Below are positions 12,000 through 25,992 of a stretch of 50,000 bases of DNA, one piece after another (positions within the stretch are counted from its first letter, which is position 1; each line of letters opens with the position of its first letter). The DNA is from Chrysomallon squamiferum. Its lineage: Eukaryota; Mollusca; Gastropoda; Neomphalida; Peltospiridae. The stretch spans positions 19,293,410 through 19,343,409 of the forward strand of contig CM022667.1 of assembly GCA_012295275.1 (NCBI GenBank), written 5' to 3'. The translations under genes were made by a program, and so were the position numbers. Below the pieces are notes generated by a model. That model saw nothing but the letters and a program-made list of their open reading frames with translations. It was not told where the DNA came from and ran no database searches.

Positions 12000-13990
12000 A
12001 TCTATGTTTTGCTGAGATCACTGTATGTAAAGTTATGGAACATCTGAGATTGTTGCGTGTTATAACTCCTTATCATTTTGTGTTGTTGTTGTCGACTAAA
12101 GATGTCTTCTGTTGCTGTCAAACTGTGTCTTTAAGTATTTATCATTTAAACAGTTTTGGTTTTCAGCATTGTAGTAAACATCGGTTTTTTCACTGTATTT
12201 TTAGAGATGTTTGTCCATATGTGATGATAACCTAAATATATAAAAGTAATAATAATAATAATATAATACATTTTTTATATTTTAGAATTTTGTCCATACC
12301 TGTAGTCGATTTTGTGTTTAAAATCATTACAAAAAAATTAATTAAATTAATAATAATGCTTATTGATAAATCTGCTGTTTTGCAGATGAACATTCATTCA
12401 TCCATCTCTATTTTTGCCGCTGATCTATTCAGAGGGTTGCATGGGTTCAGTCATCTCCCCTCCAAACTGCTTCTGTTGACTTTATCATACACAGATACTT
12501 ACAAGTTACAGTTATCATAAATCGAAATTGTTTATGCAAACTTATTTCTCTTAACGATATGTGTTGCCCTTCCTTCCCAAAACTGAAAACCTTGAATTTT
12601 TTGGAGTTCATATACTCACCATTATAATGATAGTTGATAGTTACAGTAATAGTATGTAAATGATCATAAAACTTCAAGTTTGTTCACGTACTCTAATTTA
12701 TACAAATAATAATAATAATAATAATGTTTTTTTTAAATAAGCATTTCATTTCTTACAGAAAATTGGCAAGGTGAATTAAAAGAGTCCTTACTACTAACCA
12801 ATTATTAAAAACAGATCAACATACCCTTCAATGGTCAATGTTGTTCATTTCGTGGGCATGCATGTCATTGTCAAAACCGGCAGTGGTCATATTCATTCGT
12901 AATAATACACGGTAAAATGATATGGAGGATACTTGTTTTTGAAGATTTGCTGATTATTATGTGACAGGCGTCAATCCGGCAATGTTAGATATCGTTGATT
13001 AAATCTATTTCCGACACTGCCGATGTGATCAAAAAAGTATAAATAACCAAGAATATACCTTGCAACGTGATGTCAAGTACACTGATACTTTTCTTAATGT
13101 TTATACACTGGTCTTTCTAAAGTTCTTAAATCCCCTCCTAAAGATCATGCAGCGTAATGAAACTAAATTTAATTGAGACACAAGCTAAACCAATAAAGCA
13201 TGGCTACCAGTCTAATTAAAATGCGGTCGTTTTAAAAACGGCAAAGACTATTCATATCCAAATATACAAGCTATAAATAATAATATAATTAGTATATTGT
13301 TTCCCTTTCTCTCGCAACTTTTGTGATATTTTATTCTGATGATCTAAATGACCACCTACCTACTGACCGCTGGAAAACTTTATATCAAACCCTGTTTCAT
13401 AAACGCTGGTGTGCAGGAGTGGGCCGAAGGGGCTGTGGCCCCAGGCATAAAAATAGGGGGGGGGGCATCCAATCAAACAAAAAACTTAATAAATTTGGTT
13501 GATTTACATTTAAATCAAGTAAAGTGTTTATTTTATGTTTCATCTGTGTTTATATATTCAAAAATCTTCCTTTCTGATAATATATCTCAGTACTAGGCCT
13601 TACGTTTGAGTCTTAGGGGAATACAATCAAGGAGTTGGACCCACCAGACCTCTGCACGCCACTGTTCACAAACATATCAAAGGAATTGATTGTGAAAAGA
13701 CTGACTAAACTTCGCCAAAAACAACTCAAAAACAAAATTGTTTTGACTGAAATGTCCATAGTTTCTTCGATTAAATTTACCATTTACAGATTTATTTTAT
13801 ATTTGGTGGTGTGATTAACTCTTATATAAATGAATATTTGCACATATATTTCTCAACCAAATTGTTTATTGTGTTAAATCCAGTTAGCACCATGTATATA
13901 TACGAACATTGTTGCTTTTTACTGTATTGAGTATTACTCTAAGATTCATAAGTAATAATCTTTATTTTATGGTTCCTTTCCGTTGCTTGA
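12000..13990. other. intergenic, upstream flank of the MPV17L2-type gene
   Basis: AT-rich sequence with a short (AAT)n run at about 12708-12724 and no convincing coding exon. A more GC-rich patch at 13390-13660 looks like a degraded dispersed element and is listed separately. Confidence 0.5.
13392..13660. mobile_element. possible degraded transposable-element fragment
   Basis: This patch differs from its AT-rich surroundings: a GC-rich segment (AGTGGGCCGAAGGGGCTGTG), a run of ten G at about 13457-13466, and a segment ending near CTGCACGCCACTG at 13649-13661. Similar phrases are common in old animal DNA transposon remnants, but I found no terminal repeats, target-site duplication or transposase motif, so this is only a suggestion. 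Confidence 0.2.
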
Positions 13991-14000
13991 GATATTTAGT

Positions 14001-14036
14001 ACTTCCTCAACCGGAAGAGATAACGCGCCCTCTGTT
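14001..14036 (+). promoter_or_regulatory. candidate promoter of the RRM-zinc finger gene
   Basis: An inverted pair of ETS-type cores, ACTTCC and CCGGAAG, lies at 14001-14017. A GCGCCCTCTG core resembling the CTCF motif follows at 14025-14034. This is a local GC-rich island upstream of the RRM gene and just before a candidate 5' non-coding exon. The assignment is inferred from motif content and position. Confidence 0.4.
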
Positions 14037-14039
14037 GAT

Positions 14040-14184
14040 CAATTTGATGATGTGCTGTGGCGTTTTTATGTTTGAAAAGAGAAAAGTTTGCTAAAGACGA
14101 AACACTTGTTTGTGACACATTGCTGATAACTGCGTAGTAAATATTTACAATATTCAAGAAAATAGCCTGCACATACTTTTGCAG
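14040..14184 (+). other. candidate 5' non-coding exon end for the RRM-zinc finger gene
   Basis: The sequence TTTTGCAG followed by GTAATT gives a good donor after 14184, followed by a T-rich tract. The matching acceptor would be GCTTTCAG at 15784-15791, 35 bases before the start codon at 15827. The left limit of the exon is not defined. This is inferred from splice-site quality only. Confidence 0.35.
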
Positions 14185-15790
14185 GTAATTTTTTTTTCCA
14201 CAAATGATTAGTTGTCGGATCGTTTTTTAACAGATGTAATACACAACAAGATAGTGAATACTGAATACACAGAGATTGTGATCAAATCTGCACGTGGAAC
14301 TGTTTTTAATCGTTCTTCCATAGAATGAAAGCCATGAATAAAGTAACAGTAACTTGAAATTTTCAAATGAAATCTAACAAAGTTAATATTGATACATAAA
14401 GAAAGTGGTTAGTTTCTAAATGATATGTTGCTAGCAAATTCATTTACAAGAATTCACATTTATTAGATTTAATGATGAATCACTGAATGTACATTTACTT
14501 TTTTCTAACAGGTATTTTAGCTGAGTAATATAAAATTGACAGTCACATAGTAAAATAACATTGGTGATACTGATTATAGATAATAGAAAATTTTAGACCT
14601 CACCAAATGAGATTTACATTTGCCCATTTTCAATTTGAACAAAATAAAACAATTCAGATAAGACCACTAGAATAAAATGGTTTGCTTGTACACCCTTTTA
14701 AAATATCTGAGTAGTGTTTATGAAAGTTAAAGTCAATCAGGAAAATTTATAATTTGAAAATGTACTCATTTGCTATTAATCTGTTTTCCCATCAGTGCTT
14801 TTTAATATAATTTTGATTTGTTTATTTTTTAATAATATATTTTAAACAGAACTCTGAACCTTATGGATTTTATTTTTATTTTTCTTAAATTCACCAAGCA
14901 CAAAAGTCACCCTGGCTTGTTAAAAGAATCTAGCAATGAATTTTACGTGGCCTAAAGAAAATAATTATTTTTCTCAAATACAAATAGTTTATAAATATAC
15001 TCTGAAACCCCACCAAAACAAAAAAAGAATAGAAGTAATTATTTTCACAAAGCAATTAAATATCTAAATACTAGTATTAAATAATAACATGGGCAAAATA
15101 TATAATTACATAACGAAACTGAACATATGTATAACTGTTAGAACCAAATACAAGATTCAGTAATTAATAGTAATGAAATGAGCAAAATAGAAATAAAAGT
15201 GGATATTCAGATGCTATTTGAATTAAATAAAAGGTATTTCTGATCGACAAGCTATACAAAAGCAGTTTAACATCTTCTTTTGATAAGATTTTTGATGTGA
15301 GATTTTAATAGGTACCAGGAATAGACATCTTAGTATGTCAGATGTGGCAATGGTATTTTAATAAATAATGTCTCTGGTGCATTTATTTAGATATTTAATA
15401 CAAGGTTAAGAAGTGAAGATATTTTAATGTATTAGACAGCTGTCTACTTCTTACCTAAAACAGAAAATACGTGCAGTTGTTTTTATTGTCACTAATTTTG
15501 AATATAACAGCAGTAGTATGATTTAAACTGATACCTTTGTTATTGTGTAAAATAACCTCTGTACATGGAGAACCATGGTAATAGTAATATATTTATAAAT
15601 GAAATGATTATGTAGTGAAACAAACAAACTTTTGAGTAAACACAACGTATTTAAATATTTAATACTTGTAGTTCTCTGAATTAATTATTAATTTCTTGCT
15701 ACTTGCTACTGTCTTTCGGTTATTTGTATTAGCTGTGAGATAGCTTTGTCTGTCGTGATTGAAACGGCCAAGTGTTTGCTTTTGCTTTCA
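14185..15790 (+). other. candidate 5' intron or upstream flank, no coding exon seen
   Basis: AT-rich, stop-rich DNA on both strands between the proposed non-coding exon and the start exon of the RRM gene. No repeat array or conserved motif was noticed. Confidence 0.45.
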
Positions 15791-15826
15791 GACATTAAGA
15801 CAAACCATTGTGAAGGGTAAACCAAA

Positions 15827-18800
15827 ATGATGCGGGGTCCCGTGCCAGCGGCAAGCAGTGTGACAAATGACCCTAACTCCATCAAGTCACGTGTTTTTGT
15901 AGGAAATCTAAACACTGTTGCCCTCACTAAGGAAGACGTTGTAGCAATATTTTCTAGGTATGGTGTTGTTACTGGAGCATCCATGCACAAAGGTTACGCA
16001 TTCGTACAGTTTGCTTTAGAGGCTGAAGCGAGAGTGGCTGTAGGCTCTGAAGACGGGAAACAGTATGCTGGACAAATAGTTGGTAAGTATTTTACATAAT
16101 TCTCTTTAAAAACATTTGTTCGAGGATAGATCTTGGTCAGAAAACCTTGGCTCCTGAATTGTGCATCAAAATTAAAATCATGCACTGCCCTCAGTGGCTT
16201 TAATATAATAATACATAATATGTTCTTCACCATATAAACCTCTAACCATGTCTGAATTATGTTACTTATATTTAAACAGATCTGTATATTTTTTGGTATT
16301 TGAGTGGAATAATTCCATGCTTTGCATTTGAACAGATGAATTATATTGTTGTAACTTGAACAGGAATTACATCGTCTTTAATTTGAACAGGAATTACATT
16401 GTCTGTATTTGAACCTTGGTTCCTGAATTGTATATTAGTAATAAATTGACGTACTATGATCAGAGGCTTTAATATAGAACAGATAATGTATTCTTCATCA
16501 TGTAAGCACAGTTACCTTAGATGTTAAGTACTGATTTATTTGTTTTAGATGTAAATATGGCTGCAGAACCAAAGAACAAAGGCAGACCCCTGAAGCGGTC
16601 TGCTCCAATGCCATCACCAAATAACAGGTGATTGTTACACTCTGACAGATTTATGAATATTGATCTTGCATCTATTAATATTATGCATAAACAGGTAACA
16701 TGTGGCATTTGTGTGTATGTTAGTAAAAAAAAATGTATTAACTGATAAAGTTATGTATGTTTGCACACTGTTTACTAGTTCTGCTTCAAACCAGTGTCGC
16801 CTGAAGAATAATTATGCAGTTCACACTATTATTTGAATTTTTTATTTTGAATTTTTTTATTTTTTTTAAATGAAATGTTATGCATTAGGTTAAAATTTCA
16901 TATCTTAAAAGTGTCATTTGCTCAATTTAACAAAACTACTTTTGTCTTTGGTATTTTATTTTAAAAAAGAACAACTGAGAAATTATTTACACTTCACTTT
17001 TACTTTCACTTTTGCCATAGGCGTGTAGGCCCTCCTCCTATGGTGATGGGTCCTGGGGGGCCCGCACCCCGAGGTCCACCAATGATGAAGCGAATAAGAC
17101 CAGAGACACCAATGAACTCAAGCATGCAGAGGACACTGGTCACTCTAGCTGGGACCACAGGAAGACCCGTAGCACGACCAGTTTCTAAAATAACACAACG
17201 TCCAGCCGCACCCAAACCTGCCTCAACACCTAAAAACAGCAGCATCTCAGGTTGGTCTTCTTTTCTTTCTTACTTCAGTAGTAGTAATAATAATAGAATA
17301 AGAAAACTAATTATACAGCACATCGAGAAAGTCTGCATGCTGTTTTAAATATGTATACATTTGTAGCAGTCCTTAATAAATGAATCTGTAAAAAGAGTGA
17401 AATACAGAATTTTATATATTTTTTTACATTTATTGTGTCTGTACTCCATTTCGTTTACAAAGAGTGATACAATGCTGTAGGTCTTGAAATATAGTTTTCA
17501 GCTAATTTTCTGTTACACTGACAATAACATGAACTGTCTGAAAATCAAGATTTAGTTGAATAAACAGTAGTTTTCACAAAACCTCATAAAAAGAAATCCA
17601 GTGGAGTCACATCTAAATCTGCCAACCAAAGTAAACAAGGGCCAGTAAAACTGTTGAAAGAAAACAGAAAGTTGAATATTTTTTAAAATTATAATAAAAA
17701 AGTTATAAATTTTAAAAATTTCCCATGATGTTATGAACACTGTATTTTCTATTAAAAGGAACTCAGTAATCCTATATTTTAAATTTAAAAAAAAAATTGT
17801 TAAAATTTCTTTTTTTTCTTTCTGATACTTCAATATGTTCTGTGTTTGAAGTATAGTATTTATGTTCAGTAACATCTTGATATACTAAGTGTCAAGTACT
17901 GAGCCTTATTTCAGTTTTGACTAAATATGTTATTTTTATTTATTGTAGGCACTGATATATTGATATGTGGAGTATGTAAGATGCAGTTTACCAGTCTGCA
18001 CAGTTTGGCACAACACAAGAAAATTCCATGTCGACTGACACATAGCTGTCAATGTGTTAAATATCCAGTTAAAAGTTCATCAGGTAGTCATGACATTTAC
18101 ATCATATTATTAAATTAGTATGTTGACATTCTTTTCTTTATTTTTATTATTTTTTTTTTTAATTTGTTTAAGTTTCATTTTAATTTTTAATCATATTCTG
18201 AAGTCCTTTTGACTGCATATAAATGTTTATTCTGTTTTCCTTTCTCTGTTTAATAGACATTTAGAAAAAAAATACATTCTTTATTTTTTTCAATATTAAC
18301 TGGTGGTTTTGAAATGATTTCAGTCTGGACCAAGAGTCATAATAAATTTTCTCACATTAATGAACTATTTTAGTAGCAAACCTTTATTTTGATGGTATGT
18401 GATGTGATTGAAGAAGTTAAACTTTTATATAAATACTTGTTTTTTTGTATCATGTATAAGGAGACAAAATTTTGCTCATACAGATCTATCATTCACTTTC
18501 AGATGAACCTTCCCAGTTTTTCTGTGCATCATGTGACGCCAAATTCAGCACAGCTTGGTCTTTATGTCAGCATTGTCAAAAAGAGCATGAATTAAACATT
18601 TATAAAAATGTGAGTCACTGTTTGACGTTCAGCCTTATGGGTGTCATTTCTGTTATTAAATTAAAGCAAAGAGATTAAATGAGAATGTTTTGACAAATAA
18701 TATTTTTCTTTTCTGTTACCAGTTTTAAATAATACAACCAGAAATGTCAGTCTCCAGATTTGCAAGCGCTTAGAATTAAGTAATTTATATAAATAATTAT

Positions 18801-19037
18801 TATTGTATTAAAAAATCTTTAAGCAGTTCAAAATTAATCAGAAAAATTTCTTTTTTCTTTTTGGTGCCAGTTAGGTTTCTTATTCTGCTTTATCTTTATT
18901 GGCTCTTTTGAAATGACTTCAGCAATAGATGTCAGTTTTTTTTTAACTACTCTGTTTTTAACTTTCAGAAGGAATCAAAAGATGAAGCAAAACAAGCCAA
19001 TGCTAATGGCGATGACGGAAGTCTGTCATCCAATTGA
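15827..19037 (+). CDS. hnRNP C/RALY-type RRM protein with two BCL11-like zinc fingers
   Basis: Six exons: 15827-16082, 16549-16627, 17021-17250, 17949-18083, 18503-18609 and 18969-19037. They total 876 nt (291 residues plus stop) with phases 1-2-1-1-0. Residues 21-90 form an RRM with RNP2 VFVGNL and RNP1 KGYAFVQF. The surrounding NDPNSIKSRVFVGNLNT, and the GQIVDVNMAAEP and KRSAP after it, are typical of hnRNP C/RALY. Residues 112-188 are a basic Pro/Gly-rich linker (GPGGPAPRGPPMMKRIRP). Residues 195-216 are a CCHC finger (C195, C198, H211, C216), like the first finger of BCL11A/B. Residues 241-262 are a CCHH finger (C241, C244, H257, H262); its preceding EPSQFFC, then STAWSLCQH and the following NIY match the next BCL11 finger. 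The tail is short and acidic. The expected role is nuclear RNA binding plus nucleic-acid or protein binding by the fingers. The start is ATG at 15827 in the context ACCAAA. Exon joins are secure; function is inferred. Confidence 0.88.
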
Positions 19038-22000
19038 TTCCTGCTGTTTGTTGTTTTAATCTTCATTTTAAAACAAAACGAAAATGAAACCATTGTTCAG
19101 GCCACGGAGTCTGCTCATGCACACACTAACAGTGTTATCAGGTGTAAATATATAAATATAAATACATAGATAAATGAACTGTGTGTGTGTATGTTTCTCA
19201 TACACTCTGCAACAGTCTGTTAACACAGTAAGTTATAGACTGCATTGTTTGTATCCATGAAAAAAACTGTATTTTACAGACGTCTGCTGACTGCTGAATT
19301 CCAGGATTGCGCAAGTTGACTGAGTTACGCACCATAGTTAGAATATTAGCAAATCTGTTGCCATATTGTTTCCCTGCAGGGCATTAAAAATGGCAAGGAT
19401 TTGTGGGCAGTGATGTTATTTTGTTGAGAAAAGGAAATAACTGTATTATAGATTATTTGTTTCTTCTAAAACTCTAAGGGTTTCCTACTATGATTTTGCC
19501 GTTTGAAAGTGTGCCTAGTTAAATTGTTACAGGCATGTCAAAAATGAGACCTGTGCTGTATTGCTGGAATGTACAAAGTTAAAGATTACAAGCTTTTTTT
19601 TATTTTGAATTATTTTTAGGGAGCATACATTACTGATTATAATAAAGAGTTTTATTGAAATAAATGGAAATGTATTATATTCAATCAATGAGTCACTTAC
19701 AACAAGCATGTTTTGTGAGGTACTGATTAATTCGTAATTTTAAAAAATCAAAAATTATTATTATTTTTTTTTTTTTTTTTTTTTTTTTTATTTATTATAG
19801 AGACTTTTCTAAATGATTTGTTTCTTTAATCAGTTCAACATTTGTATGAATTATTTTTCTCATTTCAAATTGTTAGATTAATACATTTGTTTTAATAGAT
19901 AGAGATTTGTGCTTTCGGATAGATGACTCGGAGTCTTTCTTTTTATTTCAGTTTTTAATTAAGAGTTATTTCCTCATTATTTTGAATTTAAAAAGATGCA
20001 AGTTCAGTTCGGTACTGGTTGAGTGTATCTGACATTATTATTTGTCATAACTAATGGATTAACTATTAAACATCTGTTACAAACAATAATGGAGAATCTT
20101 GTTCTTTCACAATTCATAAAAATGTGTGTGGGACCAAAGCAAAGTGTTTGCAAGAATTTATTATTTTTCTTTTGGGAAAATGTTTGAACTGTTGAGAATT
20201 TAAATGTATATTATTGTCAAATGTTGGTGACAGTATTGATAACCATTACTTCATGATGTTCAGACTGAAAGTGTGCATGTAAAAAAAACTGGTTCTGGGT
20301 TACTTTTGAAATCACTGGGGTTTATAAGTTAGTGTTTGACTTAATCTTGTACATTACATTTTTTTTTTTTTCTCGACTGCTGTTCATGTATGATAGAATC
20401 ATCAGTGTGCATGATTTTTATTATCTTTTTTTTATATATTTGAAAGTTAAAAAAAAGAAATTGAAAACATCTCGGATAAAATATGTTATTTAAAATTCCA
20501 CCCATTTTAAAAATGCTTTCTGTTAAATGGTGCTATTATATTAAGTTATCAAATGGGCCATGAAAATTTTGTTAACCATTGTGTCAATCATTTCAAAAGA
20601 ACTTTTTTAATAAGGCTTTAGTATTTCACAATTTTAAAGCAAATTCCATTTTCAGATACTGTATTTTTTCTCATTTGTATTTTTTTTTTTTTTTAAACAA
20701 ATATCATAACGTTTATTTATGGAGAACGATGTATATTTTTCAAGCCTACAGCAGTTTTTCTTGTTAACAAAGATGTAATTAAATGCTACATTGTTATTAT
20801 GTGTATGTATGGACATCTCACGTGGAAATATTTTGTGAAATTTAAATAGGAATTTAGCCGTATCATCTGTCAGAAAAATTTCATTGCTTGTGCAAAGAAA
20901 AGATATCACCAGCAGTTTATTTTTGTACAGACTTTTATCACATTTTGATTAAAGATTAAAACATTATTTGCATTCTTTCATATTTTTTTTTTTTTTTAAC
21001 ATAAATCTTCAGAATGAATGCTGTAACAAGATTTTAAAAGGTGGAATGTAACAGTTTTTAACACAAAACAGTTTGAAGTAAATGCTATTTTCATGGTTTT
21101 GGTAGACCTGTGCCTAGTTTTAATTTTTTTAAATTTAAAAATTATTTACCGAGACAAAGAAATTATTACCATATTTTATTTCTATTCACAAAAGATCTCT
21201 TTGTTTCTAGCACTAACATGGCATAATAAAGCTTTAAATTATAACAGGATTTCAGGAACTGGTGTGTATGTATGTTTTGTGCATGGAAGCCTATTCAATA
21301 AATTACTGATATCATGGTCAGGTATAGGGATCAAATCTGCCTTATCTCCAACCTATGTTAAGAAGGTGTAAAATGTTTGAAAACAGTACTACCAGACAAT
21401 CCAGCCTGCTGAATTTTCTCAGAATATGATGTCTTCACTAACAATTGCACTGATTTTAAACAGACATACATTAAAAATTCTGTTATCAAAACAAAACTAA
21501 AATGACTCCATTACCAACTATTAGATTTTTTTTTTTCTTTGTTTTAATTTTTTTTTTTTTTTTTTTAAATTGTCAGCTATTTTCAAAAAGGATAAGAAAT
21601 AAATATTCTTTACTGACTAGATGGAAGTGTAACTTACTCATTTTAAAATTAGATTTTTTCCAATTTTGTTTTACTTACATTTAAGCTTAATGTTGGTGAT
21701 TTCATCACAAATGAGAAATTAAGAGTCGTATTCTCACAAGATTTTAGCAGGGCTAGAGCACTTTTCTGGGTTTTCAATTATAATAATTTTTTTAATTTTT
21801 GTTTTAATTTTTTTTATTATTGATGTCAACCTATACAACTTGAAAAATGCTGCTTGGTATGTGTGTAAATATTTTTGAAAAAGTTTTTAAATTAAAATTA
21901 AATGTTTTAGTATCAGGAGATTGTAGACACAACAAAAAAATATATATTTACTTACTTAAGCTTACATAATTGATTATTTTATTTGAAATGGATTTTTTTA

Positions 22001-24030
22001 GTTTTTTTTTTTTCACCTAATGTTCAAAGATGATATAATGAATAAATAAATTAAGTTACTTCTAAATTATTATTTTAATAGATTTAAAAAAATGTAATAA
22101 TAATTAATGCTATCACAGTTAAAGAAATGGAAGAGAGTAGATGTTTTTATCTAAACTGCTGGTAATTTTTGTATAAATATTTAAAACAAATAGCATTTTT
22201 AGGATGTAAAGTTATAAGTAATGTCATTACATCATGGATCTTTTAAAATCTCACTTGTGTCCAGAAATGAATACAACAATCACAGGTACGTGAATTATCA
22301 TTATAAAATATATTTAGCTATGAAAACATGACACTAACCTAAATAAAAGATAAGGTTTCTGTTTTTGTTGCATTTGTGTGTGTATACATTTTTATTTTTA
22401 TTATTTTTATTATTTTTAGTCATCTAATAAATTGATACTTTCATTGTTAGGCAAATAGGATGTCATCTTTATTTTATTTATTTTTTTTTGTTTTATATTT
22501 TATATTTAAATTCTTTGTAAATTCTGTTACATTTCATTTTTATTATTTAAACTTTTCTTCAGTTGTTAAACCCTTATTTGGGAAAGTAATTACTAAATTA
22601 TATTAACTTTGTAAAAATGGTATAACTATTTAATCTTAAATTATTCAACATGTAGGGATTTATTTTTATTTTTATAAGCTGTAATCACAGATAATCCAAG
22701 CAAAGACTAAATACATGTATTTTCATGCAATTGTTTAATTTGTTTCTCTGTGTCTGATAATAACAAAACATGACAATATAATAACAACTTTATAAAGAAT
22801 GCACTGAAGCTGACGTTATCCACTTTATTAAAACATAGATCAATAATTATATAAATGTATATGATTAACTAAAATATATATGATTGACTCAAATATTTTC
22901 AAAATTATCAATCAAACCAAATATTATAACATAATAAAATAAAAAGATAAAAAATCATATTTACACATTACAATTATCATTATGCTGTTGACAAAGACAA
23001 TCAGTTGGAAGTTCACCAGTATATATAAGCAGTTTATTTACATCACTCTTTAAAAATAAACAAAATCTACATAGGCTGGTTGTTCATGTCAATACAGAAA
23101 TATTTACATTTTTTTCTTCACTTTAAGGCATCTTTCATATTAACAATTTACACTACTTTTTTATTTTACTTTATTTTTATTTATTTTTTATCATACAGAA
23201 AAGTTTCTATTTCGTAATAATGAAATTATCATTCTGTTTATCTTTTTGAGCAAATAATGTATTTCTTTATTATTATTATTTGCTGTTAACTTTCAGTATT
23301 ATTTTTATTTTTAATAATTCTTATTATTTACATTTTACTTTTTTATTATTATTTTTTTTATATTCATTTTTATTTTAATCTTTTTTCTTTAAATCTTGTT
23401 CTTCATGACAATTTGTATTTGTATAAAAAATAATTGTTAATCAAAATCAAAAATTGTTGAATGATTTAAACTATCACCTGAATGGTTGCGGAGGTTATTT
23501 CATTAATTTTCATTATTTGTTTAAAGTTTCTCACGAATATGGATGTTAAAGCAGAACTGTTCAATGATGGATATGTGTATAATAAACTTTTTAATAATGA
23601 GAGTGTTTTGTTATTTCATTGATGCATTAATTCAAACAAAATTCATAAATACAGCTAAAACGAATGACAATAATAAATGAATAAAAAAAAAAAATTTCTA
23701 TGCCAGCATAGCAAATCAGGAACCATTATTTTCAAAGATTCAGATTAGGCTGGCATGCATCTTTGTTAAACTATGATCACAGTTGAAATAATAATTTTTA
23801 GCTGTTAACCAGTGGCAACACTATTTCACCAAACCACATATTAGGATTATAGCACTTCATTTTTTTCCTCTTATTTTTTTTTTACATTTTATTATATGGA
23901 TTTCTTCAAAGCAGGAGAAAAATTATATCTATTATTAATAACTTTTTTGAATCAATCAGTCATGATGTTTGATCTTCTTCACTGTATCTGTAGCAGCAAA
24001 AATATCTCCTGCAACTGTTTCTTTTACTTG
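19038..24030. other. convergent 3' flanks and intergenic DNA
   Basis: Two convergent genes end here. Plus-strand AATAAA signals at 19641-19646 and about 21296 could end the RRM gene transcript. A minus-strand AATAAA at 23888-23893 probably ends the secreted-protein gene. The rest is strongly AT-rich with T tracts (19764-19789, about 20683-20694, 20982-20998, 21549-21565). No coding exon was supported. Confidence 0.55.
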
Positions 24031-25935
24031 TTACTCTTTTATTTGTTGATGTAATTTGCTAGTTTGTTTCTGAAGAGCTGACAGAATGTTTGATACAACA
24101 CTGTTATCTTGTAGAGTCTGTTCATCTGATTGATCCGTTCCCAACTCAATGTTCTCAAGAACTGTCTGCATAGCACTGTTTGCTCTCTCAAAGTTTTCTT
24201 CCTCTTTTACTGCAGATAACAGACTCTTTAAGTAGTCATCATTGTCATCACCATTACCATCATCATTATTATCATCATCACCATCATATTCAAAATCATT
24301 AAATGTTTCTGCATCATATCCAGCAGGTGGGTTACCTTGCACCGTTCCGGTTATAGATCTGTGTTCACCTTTGTTTCTTTCATGAGTTACAATAACTCCC
24401 ATTGGTTCTTTATTCTGCCTACTGTTATCATAGCCATCCAGTACCATCTGAACACCATCTGGGAGATCGTTCTCTTCACTGTGTTCTGTTAGTGGATCCC
24501 GATGTATCACAATATTAATATTGTCTTCACCGTTACTTCCTTGATCTGAACTGTCACCATTATTTGATGACAGCACATGTACTACGTGTACATCAGAATT
24601 CTGTGGGTGCATTCTGGCCGATTGATCATTATTCACAAGCATTACCACGTGAGGAGACTGACCTCTGTCCATCTGCTTACTGATTTCAAAACCTGAAGAC
24701 TGCTGATTAGTGGCTGAAGAGTCCTGATAAACATGAATGCTTGTTCTTTGATTGTTTGAATGTGAGAACCTGGTAGTAAAACTCTTGTCATGCCTGTGCT
24801 GAAGTTTAAAATTACGATTAAAATTATCCAGCTGACGCATGGCGTTCTCAAGGTCTATGTCTATATCAGGATCTAGATATCGTTTCTTTATTTTGTGCTT
24901 TGAAAACCATGGAACAGCACTGCTGGAAAAATTCATCTGGAATGTTTTATTGCTTCTAATGTCATCATCATAAGCTGTAAGAATAACAATCATATTAAGA
25001 ATTTTTTATTATCACCGAAGTTAAAAATGTTTGTGCCTACAATATGTTATATTTTTAATTGAGGTAGAATATATTTTACAAGCATTTTTACATCTCATAC
25101 CTATAGATAGATAGTTAGAGAGATAGAGAGCAGGAAATAAATAAATATATATGATTTTGAATAATGATGGTAATGGTGTAATATATATATGTAAGGAATA
25201 ACTGGTTACTGTCTTAAGATACCTGCTATACCCTCTGAAGGTTAGAATGCTAAATATAATCCATCAATTTCAGAAATCTACTTTTTTTATAGTAAAAAAC
25301 TGAATGAGTGCACTGGTAATATTAAAAACTGTACCTTTTTTTTGCTCTGATGTCCAGTTTGTTGGACTTTTATAAATTAATTGTTGGTTATTTGTTTCAT
25401 CTTCACTCTCAGTGTCTGCTGACTGAAAATGAATAATTTTTACTCTGATATATCAAATCAAAAAGAAACCATCATTTAAGTGCACATAATTTTCCAAATT
25501 TGAATACCACTGTAAAACTGATAATCTTCAATATTAATGATGAGAATTAAGCTACTCATTTCTGTCATCACATTTAATATTTTGTTTATTATTAATATAG
25601 GTGGACCCTGCTGTGATTTTTTATTTCAAGAAAATAAATTTATTCTCATTCAAAAGAACATTTTATAATGGGCAGCAGAAAATGATCAAATGAATGCTCA
25701 GTGTCACTGAATTAATACTTATTTTAAATATAAAAATGTTAAATAAATGATCAAAAGTTAAATTAAAACAGTGTAAACAGGAGCCAGGAAATGTTGATAT
25801 GTACATGTAGATCATTAACATTTGTATTCATGTGATAAATTTATGTAAATGCAGTTAAATCTGCATAATGACAATTATAATGAAGCTATTTATTCAGAAT
25901 GACAACAATCTAATTTTCCTAAAACAAAAAAAAAC

Positions 25936-25992
<57 letters not shown>

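Noticed and set aside
24642-24851. Second minus-strand frame within the secreted-protein gene
   Set aside because: Out-of-frame shadow of the long terminal exon at 24031-24974.
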